Assembly: GCF_001742225.1 (NCBI RefSeq)
Contig: NZ_CP017075.1
Span: 1,054,001 to 1,118,000, forward strand
DNA: 64,000 nt
Direction of reading: 5' to 3'
DNA from: Novosphingobium resinovorum
GTDB taxonomy: Bacteria; Pseudomonadota; Alphaproteobacteria; Sphingomonadales; Sphingomonadaceae
Shown here piece by piece: positions 16,059 to 26,396 of this stretch (positions are counted from its first letter, which is position 1; every line of letters starts with the position of its first letter). Made by a program: the position numbers and the translations under genes. Under the pieces are notes generated by a model that saw only the letters and a program-made list of their open reading frames with translations, did no database searches and had not been told where the DNA came from.

Positions 16059-18245
16059 ATGAACTTCGATCTCACCGACGAACAGGAAATGATGCGCGAT
16101 ACCTTCGCGCGCTTTCTCGATGAGCATTCCAGCACGTCACGCGTCCGCAAGGCCCAGGAGACCGACGGCTTCGACGCCGCTCTGTGGAGCGGCCTCGCCG
16201 AACTCGGCGCCTTCGCGATGCGGGTGCCCGAGGATGCGGGCGGCATGGATCTAGGCCTGTTCGACACGGCGCTGCTGATGGAGGAGGCCGGGCGCACGCT
16301 CGTCTCCGGACCGCTGGCCGAGGCGCTGGTGGCGGTGCGCCTGCTCGGCCAACTCGGCGGACAGGACGAATTACTCGAGGCCGCGATCAGCGGTGAGGCC
16401 GTGGTGACCATCGCCATGCAAGATACTTCGCTGCAATCGAGGCAGTGGATTGCGGGCGGATCGGTGGCCAAGGCGATCATCGCGCGCCGTGGGTCGGATG
16501 TGGTGCTGGTCACCGGCGTCGATGGCAAAACCGAACCCAACCTCGCCACTACGCCCGTTGCACAGATGGACCTTGCCGCGGGCGAAGCGATCGTGCTCGG
16601 CTCCGGGGAAGATGCACTGGCGCTGTTCGCCGCAGCGCTGGAGGAGTGGAAGCTCTACATGGCGGTCGCGCTTTCCGGCATCGGGCGGCAGGCACTCCAG
16701 ATGGCCGCTGCCTACGCGGGTGAGCGCAAGGCGTTCGGCCAGCTGATCGGCACATTCCAGGGCATCTCGCACCCTCTCGCCGACCTGCTGTGCGATGTCG
16801 ATGGCGCCAAGTTCCTTGCCTGGAAGGCGATCCGGGACATCTACGACAATTCGGACGAAGCCGCCGCGACGATCTCGCTGGCCTACTGGTACGCCTGCGA
16901 TGCTGCAGCACGGTCCGTTGCGCAGGGGTTGCACACCTTCGGCGGCTACGGGCTGTCGAACGAATACGACGTCCATCTCTACAACCTGCGCGCCAAGGCA
17001 TGGCCGCTGGTCGCAGGTGACCCCGCGCTTGCTCTGGAAGAGGCCGGACGCCGCCTCTACGCAGGCGAGACGGTCGCCTTGCCCGCTTCGGGCGAAGTGC
17101 CGCTCGACTTCGACCTCGGAGACGAAGCCCGCCAGGTCTGCGCGGAAATCGCCGAACTGTTCGCCACCAAGGTCACGCCCGAACAGAAGGCGAAGTTCCA
17201 CTATTCCTGGGAAGGCTACGTCCCCGAAGTCCACAAGATGCTGGCCGAGCACAGCCTGCTGTTCCCCGGCCTCCCCGAGCACCTGTCCGGTCGCAACATC
17301 ACCCCTTATGCGCGCATCGCGGCGATGGGCGAAATGGAGCGGCAGGGCTACAACACCCCAGGCGCCAATGTCGCGGCCATGGTGGCGATGATGATCGACA
17401 AGTACGGCTCGGACGAACTCAAGGCCGAAGTGCTGCCCCGGATCGTCGGCGGTGACGTGCTGTGTTCGCTAGGCTATTCGGAGCCTTCGTGTGGCTCGGA
17501 CGTCTTCGCCGCACAGTGCAAGGCAACGCAGCTCGAGGACGGCTCGTGGCGGATCGACGGCACCAAGATGTGGACCAGCGGCGCCAACCTTTCGAGCTAC
17601 GTCCTGATGCTCACGCGCACCAACCCCGACGTCCCCAAGCACAAGGGCCTGACGATGTTCATCGTCCCCCTCAAGACCGAGGGCGTGACCGTGCAGGCCG
17701 TCCACACCTTCCAGGACGAGCGTACCAATATCACCTTCTACGACGGCGTGGTGATCCCCGATTCCTGGCGTCTGGGCGAGATTGATGGCGGCACCAGGAC
17801 GATGAGCGCCGCGCTGGAACTGGAGCACGGCGGCGGCTTCTCCAAGGTCATGAAGGCCATGATCGAGGCCGCCGAGGAAGTGACGCGGGAACTGGGCATC
17901 GACGGCGAAGTGCGCACCCAGTGCCGTCTGGCGCGCGCCGTCGCGCACTTGTGGGTCTCGGACATGCTGACGTACCGCGCGCAGTGGTCCAGCATCGAAA
18001 AGAAGCCCAATCACGCCTTCGGGCCGATGGCGAAGATGTACTCCTCCGAGAAGTTCCTCAGCGACAGCCGCGACCTCCTGGACCTGACAGCGCCGCTCTC
18101 GCTCTCGAAACGCGAGGGGGCAGTCGCGCTGCTCAACCAGTGCTATCGCCATGCGGCGGGCTCGACGATCTATGGCGGCTCCAGCGAAGTGCATCGCTCC
18201 ATGGTCGCCGAACGCGGGCTTGGTCTGCCGCGTACCCGGGGATGA
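16059..18245 (+). CDS. two acyl-CoA dehydrogenases fused in one 728-residue protein
   Basis: Alpha,beta-desaturation of an acyl-CoA with FAD. Residues 1-~345 are one dehydrogenase-like unit (MNFDLTDEQEMMRDTFARFL ... RKAFGQLIGTFQGISHPLADLL ... GLHTFGGYGLSNEYDVHLYN) that keeps the FAD-pocket KAFGQ...FQ segment but has a shortened middle domain without the WxTS motif. Residues ~349-728 are a second, complete unit: LGYSEPSCGSDVFA (~471-484), GTKMWTSGAN (~501-510), and the C-terminal YGGSSEVHRSMVAERGLGLPR, with a candidate catalytic Glu710 in YGGSSE. This resembles a small and a large subunit of heteromeric dehydrogenases (FadE/ChsE type) joined in one chain. The hydratase 10 bp downstream would take the product. 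There is no frameshift at the junction. Confidence 0.92.
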   Translation: MNFDLTDEQEMMRDTFARFLDEHSSTSRVRKAQETDGFDAALWSGLAELGAFAMRVPEDAGGMDLGLFDTALLMEEAGRTLVSGPLAEALVAVRLLGQLGGQDELLEAAISGEAVVTIAMQDTSLQSRQWIAGGSVAKAIIARRGSDVVLVTGVDGKTEPNLATTPVAQMDLAAGEAIVLGSGEDALALFAAALEEWKLYMAVALSGIGRQALQMAAAYAGERKAFGQLIGTFQGISHPLADLLCDVDGAKFLAWKAIRDIYDNSDEAAATISLAYWYACDAAARSVAQGLHTFGGYGLSNEYDVHLYNLRAKAWPLVAGDPALALEEAGRRLYAGETVALPASGEVPLDFDLGDEARQVCAEIAELFATKVTPEQKAKFHYSWEGYVPEVHKMLAEHSLLFPGLPEHLSGRNITPYARIAAMGEMERQGYNTPGANVAAMVAMMIDKYGSDELKAEVLPRIVGGDVLCSLGYSEPSCGSDVFAAQCKATQLEDGSWRIDGTKMWTSGANLSSYVLMLTRTNPDVPKHKGLTMFIVPLKTEGVTVQAVHTFQDERTNITFYDGVVIPDSWRLGEIDGGTRTMSAALELEHGGGFSKVMKAMIEAAEEVTRELGIDGEVRTQCRLARAVAHLWVSDMLTYRAQWSSIEKKPNHAFGPMAKMYSSEKFLSDSRDLLDLTAPLSLSKREGAVALLNQCYRHAAGSTIYGGSSEVHRSMVAERGLGLPRTRG

Positions 18246-18255
18246 GGAGACCACA

Positions 18256-19077
18256 ATGACCGAAGAAGCCCCGCACCTGCTGACCGAGGAGACGGACGGC
18301 ATTCTCGTCGCCACGCTCAACCGGCCCGACAAGCTCAACGCCATCAGCCGCGAGATGATGGACCTCCTGACCGAAGCCGTGCTGCGGCTGCGAGAGCGGG
18401 CTGACCTCAAGGTCATGCTGATCCGCTCGGCCGGGCGTTACTTCAGTTCGGGCGCGGACCTTCGCGGCGGCAATCGCAACATCGTCTCCGAGGCGAATGT
18501 CGCGGCCGATTCCGCCAGCAAGATCCGCGAAAACCATCGTCTCAACCTCAACAACATGCAGCAGCTCTGGGACGAGATTGAGCATGTCGAGAAACCCATC
18601 GTCGCCGCGCACCACGCGATGTGCGTAGGCGGAGGACTGGAGATGAGCCTTTCGTGCGACTTCCGCCTCGCGGCGAAAAGCGCGGCCTATGCCTTCCCGG
18701 AAGGGTTGTTCGGGGTGCTGCCGGCCTCTGGCGGCGTCTCGCGGTTGACGCGGATTTGTGGACCGCACTGGGCCCGTTGGCTCATCATGGCCAACAAGCC
18801 CGCCAGCGCCGACATGGCGTTCACCATGGGCTTGGTCCACCAGGTCTACGAGGATGACACGTTCGAAGCCGAGGTGATGGACTTCTGCCGCCACCTCGCG
18901 AAGCAGAACGGCGAGCAGATGGGCGCAGCCAAGGTGGCGATCGAGCTTTGCGCCGAACTGGGCCGCGATTCCGCGCGGCAGGTCGAGCGCATGGGCAACA
19001 GCGGCCTGATGCTGAACCCGGACTACATCAAGGGCATGGAAGCCTACCTGAAGGGCGTAGGCGGCAAGGCGAAGTGA
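18256..19077 (+). CDS. enoyl-CoA hydratase (crotonase family)
   Basis: 273 residues, normal for the family; adds water to a 2-enoyl-CoA. ATG at 18256 with GAGGAGA (18244-18250) directly after the dehydrogenase stop, so it is the second gene of that operon. Oxyanion-hole segments are SAGRYFSSGADLRGG and AMCVGGGLEMSLSCDF. The two catalytic glutamates are present (LEM and FPEGLFG). It probably acts on the product of the fused dehydrogenase. Confidence 0.92.
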   Translation: MTEEAPHLLTEETDGILVATLNRPDKLNAISREMMDLLTEAVLRLRERADLKVMLIRSAGRYFSSGADLRGGNRNIVSEANVAADSASKIRENHRLNLNNMQQLWDEIEHVEKPIVAAHHAMCVGGGLEMSLSCDFRLAAKSAAYAFPEGLFGVLPASGGVSRLTRICGPHWARWLIMANKPASADMAFTMGLVHQVYEDDTFEAEVMDFCRHLAKQNGEQMGAAKVAIELCAELGRDSARQVERMGNSGLMLNPDYIKGMEAYLKGVGGKAK

Positions 19078-19086
19078 GACGCGAAT

Positions 19087-19110
19087 TCCTCCCCCGAAGG
19101 GGGAGGATTT
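19087..19110 (+). terminator. hairpin terminator (repeat family F) after the hydratase
   Basis: TCCTCCCCC-GAA-GGGGGAGGA, a 9-bp stem, then TTT. It begins 10 bp after the hydratase stop, and its 3' flank supplies the stop codon (TTA, 19109-19111) of the opposing TetR gene. A near-identical element lies at 47324-47351. Confidence 0.75.
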
Positions 19111-19828
19111 ACTGCCTCGCGTCGCTGATCGCGAATTCCATCAGCCTTGCTCCGGGCACCAGATAGCGATCTTCGCTCAGTTCCGGCTCGATGCCGACCA
19201 GTTTGCGCAATTCCTTGTCCGTCACCAGCGTCACCGAGCGCTCGATCCCGATCATCACCATCGTCGCCATCGAGGTATGGGGTCCAAGCCCGATCGGCTC
19301 ATCGCCCATCTGCTTCACTAGCAGCGCGATGATCGGGCGGCTTGAGCGGATGCGGTGCGCCATCATGCGCGCGTCCTGCTGGTCCGCAAGCGCGTTGCGC
19401 AAGTGCAGCAACCGCGAGTGCCGCGCCCAGAATCCGTGGTACGCCCGCACGAACCCGTAGCAACGAGCGTAGAGTTCCTCGTCAGGCCAGGGCTCACGCG
19501 CCAGCGAGAGGTAATCGTCCTCCGCCGTCGCCATGACCGGGGCGAGCACCGCCAACAGCAGTCCGGTCATGTCGGTGAAGTAGTTGTACACCGAAGTCAT
19601 CCCCAGTGACGCGTGCCGCGCCACGCGGCCGAGCGTCACCGGTTCCTCCGAGTCCTCGATCAGTTCGATCGCAGCGGCGAGGATGCGCTCACGCGTCACC
19701 CTGCCCTTGCGGCCGAGGCGCTGCCCGTTGAGATTGTGACTGACCACCGCGCAGGCCGTGGTCACCGCAGCCGCCAGGGTTGGCTGCAGGCCCGCGAAGT
19801 AGTCGGTCTCAGCCTCCTCCCCCGGCAT
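19109..19828 (-). CDS. TetR-family transcriptional regulator
   Basis: 239 residues. The N-terminal HTH (RERILAAAIELIEDSEEPVTLGRVARHASLGMTSVYNYFTDMTGLLLAV, about residues 45-95) is preceded by an unusually long ~40-residue leader that may not all be translated. The C-terminal ligand domain is helical. It starts 6 bp after the aldehyde dehydrogenase stop and is probably the last gene of the operon that runs from 25333 down, which it may regulate. Confidence 0.87.
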   Translation of the reverse strand: MPGEEAETDYFAGLQPTLAAAVTTACAVVSHNLNGQRLGRKGRVTRERILAAAIELIEDSEEPVTLGRVARHASLGMTSVYNYFTDMTGLLLAVLAPVMATAEDDYLSLAREPWPDEELYARCYGFVRAYHGFWARHSRLLHLRNALADQQDARMMAHRIRSSRPIIALLVKQMGDEPIGLGPHTSMATMVMIGIERSVTLVTDKELRKLVGIEPELSEDRYLVPGARLMEFAISDARQ

Positions 19829-19834
19829 CGCGCC

Positions 19835-21316
19835 TCAGGCGGCTTCCACCTGGCCGACCGGCCAGGCAAGCATCTTGACGTCGGTGAATTCCTCGATGCC
19901 TTCAAGGCCCCATTCGCGGCCCATGCCACTGGCCTTGAAGCCGCCGAAGGGAATGTCGCCGGCGATGCACATGCCGTTGTTCACGCTCATCGAGCCGGTG
20001 CGGACCTTGCGGGCGATATTGATCGCCCGGTCGTGGCTGCCCGATACGCCGCCCGAAAGTCCGTAAGAGCTTTCGTTGGCGATGCGGATGGCGTCCTCGT
20101 CATCCTCGTAGGGAATGACGACTAGGACGGGGCCGAATATCTCTTCCTGGGCGATGCGCATATCGTTGGTAACGTCCACGAAGCACGTCGGCTCCACGAA
20201 ATAGCCGCCCCCCTTGTCAGGGCGGATGTTGCCGCCCGCGAGCAAAGTCGCGCCTTCCTGCTGGCCGAGGTCGATGTAGCTCTTCACCCGCTCCATCTGC
20301 CGCTTCGAGACGACCGGGCCCATGATGTGCGCCGGATTCTCCACATCGCCCCAGTTGTCGCCAAAGTTGCCATAGGCACCCTTCAGCACGGCCTTGGCCT
20401 CCTCATAGCGGCTGCGAGGCACCAGCAGGCGCGAGTGGACCGCGCAGCCCTGCCCGGCGTGGAAGACCAGCATGGTCCTCGCCACGTCCATCGCAAAGCT
20501 CGGCGCATCGTCGAGCACGATCTTGGCCGACTTGCCACCGAGTTCGAGGAACACGCGCTTCAGCGTTCCGGCTCCCTGCTCCATGATGCGCTTGCCGACA
20601 CCGGTGGAGCCCGTGAACGAGATCAGGTCTACGCGCGGGTCGGTGACCAGCATCTCGCCGGCCAGCGCCGGGTCGGCGCCGAACACGACATTGATGACGC
20701 CGTCCGGAAAGCCTGCCTCGACCGCCAGTTCCCCGAAGATCGCGCCCATGCCCGGGGTGTCGGGCGCGGGCTTGAGAATTACCGTACAGCCTGCCAGCAG
20801 CGCCGCGACGACCTTGCCGATATTGACGTAGAGCGGCACGTTCCACGGCGTGATCGCACCGACCACACCGACTGCCTCGCGCACGCCGAGGCGCTTGTGA
20901 ATGATGCCTGCGGCCTGCTTCTCGCCGTAGTCCTTCTCCCATTCGAGCTTGTTGAACACGGCCATGTAATCGTCCCAGCCGTCGATCGCCATCCCGACGT
21001 GAGCGCGGCCGACCGCACCCTGCGCAGCGCCCGCCTCGTGGATCGCCAACTGCGCCAGGCGCGGACGTTCGCGCTCGAACAGTTCGCGGTACTTTTTGAC
21101 CAAGGCGACGCGCTTTTCGACGTTCGTGGCCCAGTCGGTCTCGTCGAAGGCGCGACGGGCGGCGGCGATCGCCTCGTCCACGTCGGCGGCGGTGGCGTCG
21201 GCGGCCTTGCCGACCGGCTCGCCGGTCCAGGGGCTGATAACGTCGAAAGTCACGCCGCCGGTAGCATCGCGCAGCTTGCCGTCGATATAGAGCCGGGCGT
21301 CGGGAAGAGTGGTCAT
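19835..21316 (-). CDS. NAD(P)-dependent aldehyde dehydrogenase
   Basis: Oxidises an aldehyde to an acid. 493 residues from the ATG at 21316 with AAGGA seven bases upstream; the same frame is open further upstream through the SDR gene, but that is not coding. Motifs: AITPWNVPLYVNIGK (cofactor loop), FTGSTGVGKRIM, FLELGGKSAKIVLDD (general-base Glu) and FHAGQGCAVHSRLLVP (nucleophilic Cys). Ends EEFTDVKMLAWPVGQ, a normal C-terminus. It follows the SDR by 32 bp; together they could oxidise an alcohol to an acid. Confidence 0.93.
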   Translation of the reverse strand: MTTLPDARLYIDGKLRDATGGVTFDVISPWTGEPVGKAADATAADVDEAIAAARRAFDETDWATNVEKRVALVKKYRELFERERPRLAQLAIHEAGAAQGAVGRAHVGMAIDGWDDYMAVFNKLEWEKDYGEKQAAGIIHKRLGVREAVGVVGAITPWNVPLYVNIGKVVAALLAGCTVILKPAPDTPGMGAIFGELAVEAGFPDGVINVVFGADPALAGEMLVTDPRVDLISFTGSTGVGKRIMEQGAGTLKRVFLELGGKSAKIVLDDAPSFAMDVARTMLVFHAGQGCAVHSRLLVPRSRYEEAKAVLKGAYGNFGDNWGDVENPAHIMGPVVSKRQMERVKSYIDLGQQEGATLLAGGNIRPDKGGGYFVEPTCFVDVTNDMRIAQEEIFGPVLVVIPYEDDEDAIRIANESSYGLSGGVSGSHDRAINIARKVRTGSMSVNNGMCIAGDIPFGGFKASGMGREWGLEGIEEFTDVKMLAWPVGQVEAA

Positions 21317-21348
21317 TGTCTTGTCCTTGCCGAAAAGAGTGTTCGAGA

Positions 21349-22086
21349 TCAGATCTTGCGCGCGCCGATCGAGACGTGGCTGACGCGCACGTCCGCCGGC
21401 AGGTCGATCACCGCGCGGAAAATGCCGGTCGGCGAGGCCGAGTGCGAAACCGGGCGCTCGCGCAGGTCCAGCCCGTTCTTCGCGCAGCCCATATGGAAGC
21501 GCATCGCCGCATCGCGGTCCCAGTTCGGAGAGGACTTGTCTCCATCGTACATCGGCCCGGCGCGTAGCAGGGCGACGCGGATGCCGCTCTCCTCCAGTTC
21601 CGCCTCCAGAGCGGTAGTGAACATTTCCAGCCCCGCCTTGCTCGACTGGTAGAGCGAGAGCATCACGAACGGAACCGCTACGGACTCGCTGCCGACGTTG
21701 ATGATGAGGCCGCCGCTTTCCAGCATCGGGATCGCCGCGCGGCAGCAATAGATCGGCCCCCTCAGGTTGGTATTCAGGATGCCGTCGATCTGCTCGTCCG
21801 TGGCTTCCGCCACGGTGAAGGGTTCGTAGATACCGGCATTGTTGATCAGCACGTCGATCTTCGGATGGGCCTCGGCGATCTGCGCGAAAGCCGCGCGGAC
21901 CGAACCGGCATCGGCCACGTCGCATGCCACTGCGAGCGCGGGCGCACCCAGCTCGTCCGCCAGCGCCTGCACCTTCGACAAGGTACGCCCGAGCAGGATC
22001 ACCGTTTCGCCCTCGCTTGCAAAACGCCGTGCCAGAGCCTTGCCGAGACCCGATCCGGCACCTGTGATAACGATGGTCTTGCCCAC
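21349..22086 (-). CDS. short-chain dehydrogenase/reductase
   Basis: 245 residues from a GTG at 22086 preceded by GGAGGA four bases away. Cofactor motif TGAGSGLGKALA (GxxxGxG), DVLINNAGIYEP, and catalytic YQSSK (Ser in VGSESVAVPF). A classical SDR that oxidises or reduces a hydroxyl/keto group with NAD(P). The substrate-binding loop after the active site reads GPMYDGDKSSPNWDRDAAMRFH. An upstream ATG in frame (22155) adds 23 residues of low-complexity sequence and is less likely. Confidence 0.9.
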   Translation of the reverse strand: MGKTIVITGAGSGLGKALARRFASEGETVILLGRTLSKVQALADELGAPALAVACDVADAGSVRAAFAQIAEAHPKIDVLINNAGIYEPFTVAEATDEQIDGILNTNLRGPIYCCRAAIPMLESGGLIINVGSESVAVPFVMLSLYQSSKAGLEMFTTALEAELEESGIRVALLRAGPMYDGDKSSPNWDRDAAMRFHMGCAKNGLDLRERPVSHSASPTGIFRAVIDLPADVRVSHVSIGARKI

Positions 22087-22198
22087 GCTTCCTCCGCTCC
22101 CTCGCCGCCCGCTGCATGTGGGTCGGCTGCTTCGAATGGCACCATAGCGGGTCACGTGAGCGCCGCCTATTGCCGCGCGACGCGCCCCGGCGATGACC

Positions 22199-22618
22199 TC
22201 AGGGCGCCGGACTCTCGACCTCGAGGATCAGGCGCGTCAGCACCTGCCCGGCGATCTTCCAACCCTCGACCGTGCGCACGCAGGTCTCGTGATAGTGACC
22301 GTAGCCGGTTAGCGCGAAGTCATCCTTGACGACCCGGTCCTGCATTGCCCAGACCACCTGGGCGCGGTCGCCATCGATATCGATCTGGGGAGAGTGGACG
22401 TGGTGCGCGGTCTTCGCGTTCGCCAACGCCGTACTGACGATCGTGCAGATACGCTCGCGCCCCTCTTCCCGGGAGCCCCCGCTAGGCCGCGTATCGAGCA
22501 CGCAATCCTCGGTGAAAAGCTGCTTCCAGCCCTCCCAGTCCTTGGTGTCGAGCATGCGGCAATACGCCGCCTTGAGGTTGCAGATGGCGAGCCAGTCGGC
22601 AAAATCGGGAGCCGCCAT
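22199..22618 (-). CDS. SnoaL-like / NTF2-like protein
   Basis: 139 residues with the cone-shaped alpha+beta fold pattern of the SnoaL_4 group: DWLAICNLKAAYCRMLDTKDWEGWKQLFTEDCVLD, then HHVHSPQIDIDGDRAQVVW, then GYGHYHETCVRTVEGWKIAGQVLTRL. Family members are small isomerases, hydratases, dehydratases or ring-hydroxylating dioxygenase beta-like subunits. It begins 3 bp after the acyl-CoA synthetase stop, so it belongs to that operon. Specific activity unknown. Confidence 0.85.
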   Translation of the reverse strand: MAAPDFADWLAICNLKAAYCRMLDTKDWEGWKQLFTEDCVLDTRPSGGSREEGRERICTIVSTALANAKTAHHVHSPQIDIDGDRAQVVWAMQDRVVKDDFALTGYGHYHETCVRTVEGWKIAGQVLTRLILEVESPAP

Positions 22619-22621
22619 CGC

Positions 22622-24325
22622 TCAGACCTCTGCCAGCCGCTCCGCCGCCAGCTTGCGCAGCTCGGCGGTCTTGATCTTGGCACTGCCGGTAGTTTCGAGT
22701 TCGCCCTCGGCCACGAAGAGAATGCGGCGCGGCAGCTTGTAGCTAGCCAGCTTTTCCTTGGCGAAGTCGCGGATCGCCTCTGCGCTGGGGCTGGTGCCCT
22801 CGACCGGGACGATGCAGGAGACGACGAGTTCGCCGAGCAGTTCATCAGGCACGCCCACCGTCTGCGAGACCTTGACTTCGGGGTGCGCGCGGATGACCTC
22901 GTCGATTTCGAGCGGCGAGACATTGGCGCCGCCGGTCTTGATGATGTCGTTGAGGCGGCCTTCCCAGAACAGGCGGCCTTCGCCGTCCACGTAGCCGCCA
23001 TCGGCGGTGCGCAGGAAACCGTCGCCGTCGAGCGATTCATCGAGCGGGATGCCGAGGTAGCCCAGCATCAGCGTCGGTCCCTTGACCGCGATCTCCCCGC
23101 GCTCGCCCAGCGGCATCGTAGCGCCAGTCATCGGGTCGACGATCTTGATCGTGGAACCGGCCGTCGGAATGCCGTGGGACTTGCCCGCGATCGCCTCGGG
23201 CGTGCCTGAACGGAAGACCGAGATCAGTGTGAACGTCTCGGTATTGCCGTAAGCCTGCCCGGGCTCGACCCATGTGCTGTTGACCGTGGGCTGGCGCGAG
23301 ATCGGCTGGTTCCTGCAGACGTAAACAAGAGAGGCCAGATCGACGTCGAGGTAATTCGGTGCAGCCTCCAGCTGAGCCCACTGATGCGGCCAGGCGAGCG
23401 CCATGTTGGCGCGCTCGGCGTCCATAAGCTCCAGCGCCTCGGCGGCATCGAACCAGCGCTGCAGCACCAGCGTCCCTCCGCGCGAAAGCGTACCGCCCAG
23501 CGCCATCGTGAAGTTGCCCGACCAGAAGAAGCCGTTCGCCGACCACGTGCGGGCGGGAAGATCATCGGAAATCGCATACCACTGCGGCCAGCGCCAGAGT
23601 TGCAGGCACACCGCGCGATGCGCGCTGAGGATGCCCTTGGCCTTGCCGGTCGAGCCCGAGGAGAACAGCAGGATGCCGGGATCGGCGGGTGAGACCGCAT
23701 CTGCGGCGGCGAGAACCAGGTCTTCGGCCACATCGCGGCCGCGCGCGAGGAAGGCGCCCGGCCCCTCGATCATGCCCAGCGGCTCGTCACTGTCGACCAT
23801 CGCCGCATAGCGCAGGAACGGGAACGTGCGCGAGGCCAGCGCGCCGGGCTTGGCGGTCATGACCTCTGGCTCCAGCCCGGCCAGCATTTCGGCGAAGTCC
23901 TTCTTCAGCACCGAGCGCTCGAGCAGCAGCACCGACACGCCCGAGGCCTTGAGCACCACTTCCAGCTCGGAGGGCGTGAAGAACGTGCTGATCGGCGTCG
24001 CCACGCACCCGGCCAGCGCCGCACCGAACACGGCGGCGAGGAATTCGGGGCGGTTGGTCATCAGCACGCCCACGCGCGTGCCCTTGCCGGTGCCGAGCGC
24101 CAGCAGCGACTTCGCCACTTCCAGCGAGCGGGCGTAGAGATCGTCGTAGGTCCAGCGCACGACCTCCCCGCCAAGGTGGATCACCGCAGCCTCGCGCGGG
24201 CCGTAGCGCGCGGTGACCTCACGCACGTAGCCGCCCAGCGTCAGCGCGCCGATGCCCTGCTCCTCGCCGAGAGGAATGCCGTGGACGACCGAAAGGCCGT
24301 CCACCACCTTGACCGAAGCCGTCAT
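22622..24325 (-). CDS. AMP-forming acyl-CoA synthetase
   Basis: 567 residues; activates a carboxylic acid to acyl-CoA. Signature LLFSSGSTGKAKGILSAHRA near residue 220, QAYGNTETFTLIS (A5-like), FWEGRLNDIIKTGGANVSPLEIDE (hinge) and VAEGELETTGSAKIKTAELRKLA with the catalytic Lys region. It is only distantly related to the synthetase at 8073 and so probably activates a different acid. Second gene of the operon after the reductase (24-bp gap). Confidence 0.92.
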   Translation of the reverse strand: MTASVKVVDGLSVVHGIPLGEEQGIGALTLGGYVREVTARYGPREAAVIHLGGEVVRWTYDDLYARSLEVAKSLLALGTGKGTRVGVLMTNRPEFLAAVFGAALAGCVATPISTFFTPSELEVVLKASGVSVLLLERSVLKKDFAEMLAGLEPEVMTAKPGALASRTFPFLRYAAMVDSDEPLGMIEGPGAFLARGRDVAEDLVLAAADAVSPADPGILLFSSGSTGKAKGILSAHRAVCLQLWRWPQWYAISDDLPARTWSANGFFWSGNFTMALGGTLSRGGTLVLQRWFDAAEALELMDAERANMALAWPHQWAQLEAAPNYLDVDLASLVYVCRNQPISRQPTVNSTWVEPGQAYGNTETFTLISVFRSGTPEAIAGKSHGIPTAGSTIKIVDPMTGATMPLGERGEIAVKGPTLMLGYLGIPLDESLDGDGFLRTADGGYVDGEGRLFWEGRLNDIIKTGGANVSPLEIDEVIRAHPEVKVSQTVGVPDELLGELVVSCIVPVEGTSPSAEAIRDFAKEKLASYKLPRRILFVAEGELETTGSAKIKTAELRKLAAERLAEV

Positions 24326-24349
24326 GCCGTCCTCTTCGCTCTGCTGACG

Positions 24350-25333
<984 letters not shown>

Positions 25334-25464
25334 CTCTGGCGAACTCCCTCTTCGGCCCGATACGGGGTCGAACTCGCCTGCCGTGCTGACGGGTTCGGAC
25401 CCCATGCGTCAATGCCGGCGGGACATGGCATCGCGGAGGCGAAATGGAAGTGGCTCGCCGAGGG

Positions 25465-25547
25465 GGGCTTCGACAAGCTCAGCCTGAGCGGGAATTGAGA
25501 GGTTTACGTTACCTCCGCTCACCCTGAGCTTGTCGAAGGGTCAGGCA
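25465..25547. repeat. intergenic inverted repeat family A, copy 2
   Basis: GGGCTTCGACAAGCTCAGCC and CTCACCCTGAGCTTGTCGAA arms around 34 variable bases; the best-kept copy. It lies between the reductase gene and the TetR stop. Confidence 0.8.
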
Positions 25548-25588
25548 CGGCCAGTCGAAGCCCCCTCGCGCAAACCTCGAACGCGAGA

Positions 25589-26251
25589 CTACGCAGCCCC
25601 ATCCTCCGCCGCCAGCCGCGCCGCCACTTCGGGAAAGCGCGAGGCGTTCATCGAGCCGTACATCGAGAGGCGCAGAATCTCATGGCTGAAGCGCTTGGTG
25701 AGGGCATTGCGCTCCTCCTCGTTCGCGGCATGGGCGCGCGCGAAGATCGGCCAGAAGAACACGCCGGCAAGGTTCATCACCGAGAACACCTCGGCATCAA
25801 TCCCCGGCATCGCCAGCTTGGTATCGGCAAAGCGCTGCAGCGATCCCGCATACTCGCGCCAGAACGGGTCCTGGCTGGGGTCGGGCGAGGCCAGCACCTG
25901 CTGCAGCCAGACGCGGCAGATTTCCGGGTTCTCCATGGCGAAATCGCACAGGCGGTCGGTGAGCGCGGCGGTGTCAACTTCCTCGACGCGGCGATCGCCG
26001 ATCGTCTCGGGATCGCCGAACACGGCGCGGAACAGCTTGTCGGAGACCCACTGAATCGTCGCCTCGATCAGCTTCTCACGCGTTTCGAAGTGCTGGTAGG
26101 CAGTGCCCCGGTTGACGGCCGCCAGATGCGCCACCGCAGAAAGGCTGACCCCCTCAAGCCCGTCCTTTGCCAGCAGGTTGCTGGCCGCCTCGAGGATCGT
26201 CTCGCGCGTCGCGATCGGGTCTCTGACCCTGCGCCTGGTCCTCGCTTCCAT
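25589..26251 (-). CDS. TetR-family transcriptional regulator
   Basis: 220 residues. HTH at residues ~12-62 (IATRETILEAASNLLAKDGLEGVSLSAVAHLAAVNRGTAYQHFETREKLIEATIQW), clear for the family. The C-terminal helical domain begins near residue 65. ATG at 26251; a promoter-like pair lies at 26284-26312. It is co-directional with, and upstream of, the 25333-19109 operon, which is separated from it by a family A repeat, so it could control that operon. Effector unknown. Confidence 0.88.
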   Translation of the reverse strand: MEARTRRRVRDPIATRETILEAASNLLAKDGLEGVSLSAVAHLAAVNRGTAYQHFETREKLIEATIQWVSDKLFRAVFGDPETIGDRRVEEVDTAALTDRLCDFAMENPEICRVWLQQVLASPDPSQDPFWREYAGSLQRFADTKLAMPGIDAEVFSVMNLAGVFFWPIFARAHAANEEERNALTKRFSHEILRLSMYGSMNASRFPEVAARLAAEDGAA

Positions 26252-26283
26252 GTCTGCCCCCGATTACCCGTAAAAAGGGGGCG

Positions 26284-26312
26284 GCTATAGCGGGGGCGTC
26301 ACTGAACAGCAA
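26284..26312 (-). promoter_or_regulatory. putative sigma70 promoter of the TetR gene
   Basis: On the minus strand TTGCTG (26312-26307), 17 bases, TATAGC (26289-26284), 33 bp before the ATG. Assigned by eye. The rest of the 305-bp gap up to cysQ is a family C repeat. Confidence 0.4.
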
Positions 26313-26396
26313 TGTTGACCGGGATGTGATACACAATCGATAGCAAAATGCCGTGGGGGCGTTGTGCCGCGAATGCAGTTCTTGCGTCAGACCGCC

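Noticed and set aside
19835..22117. A 760-residue fusion of a dehydrogenase N-terminus to the aldehyde dehydrogenase
   Set aside because: The extra N-terminal part is the SDR gene read in the wrong frame; the ALDH has its own ATG at 21316 with a ribosome site, and the SDR is intact in another frame.
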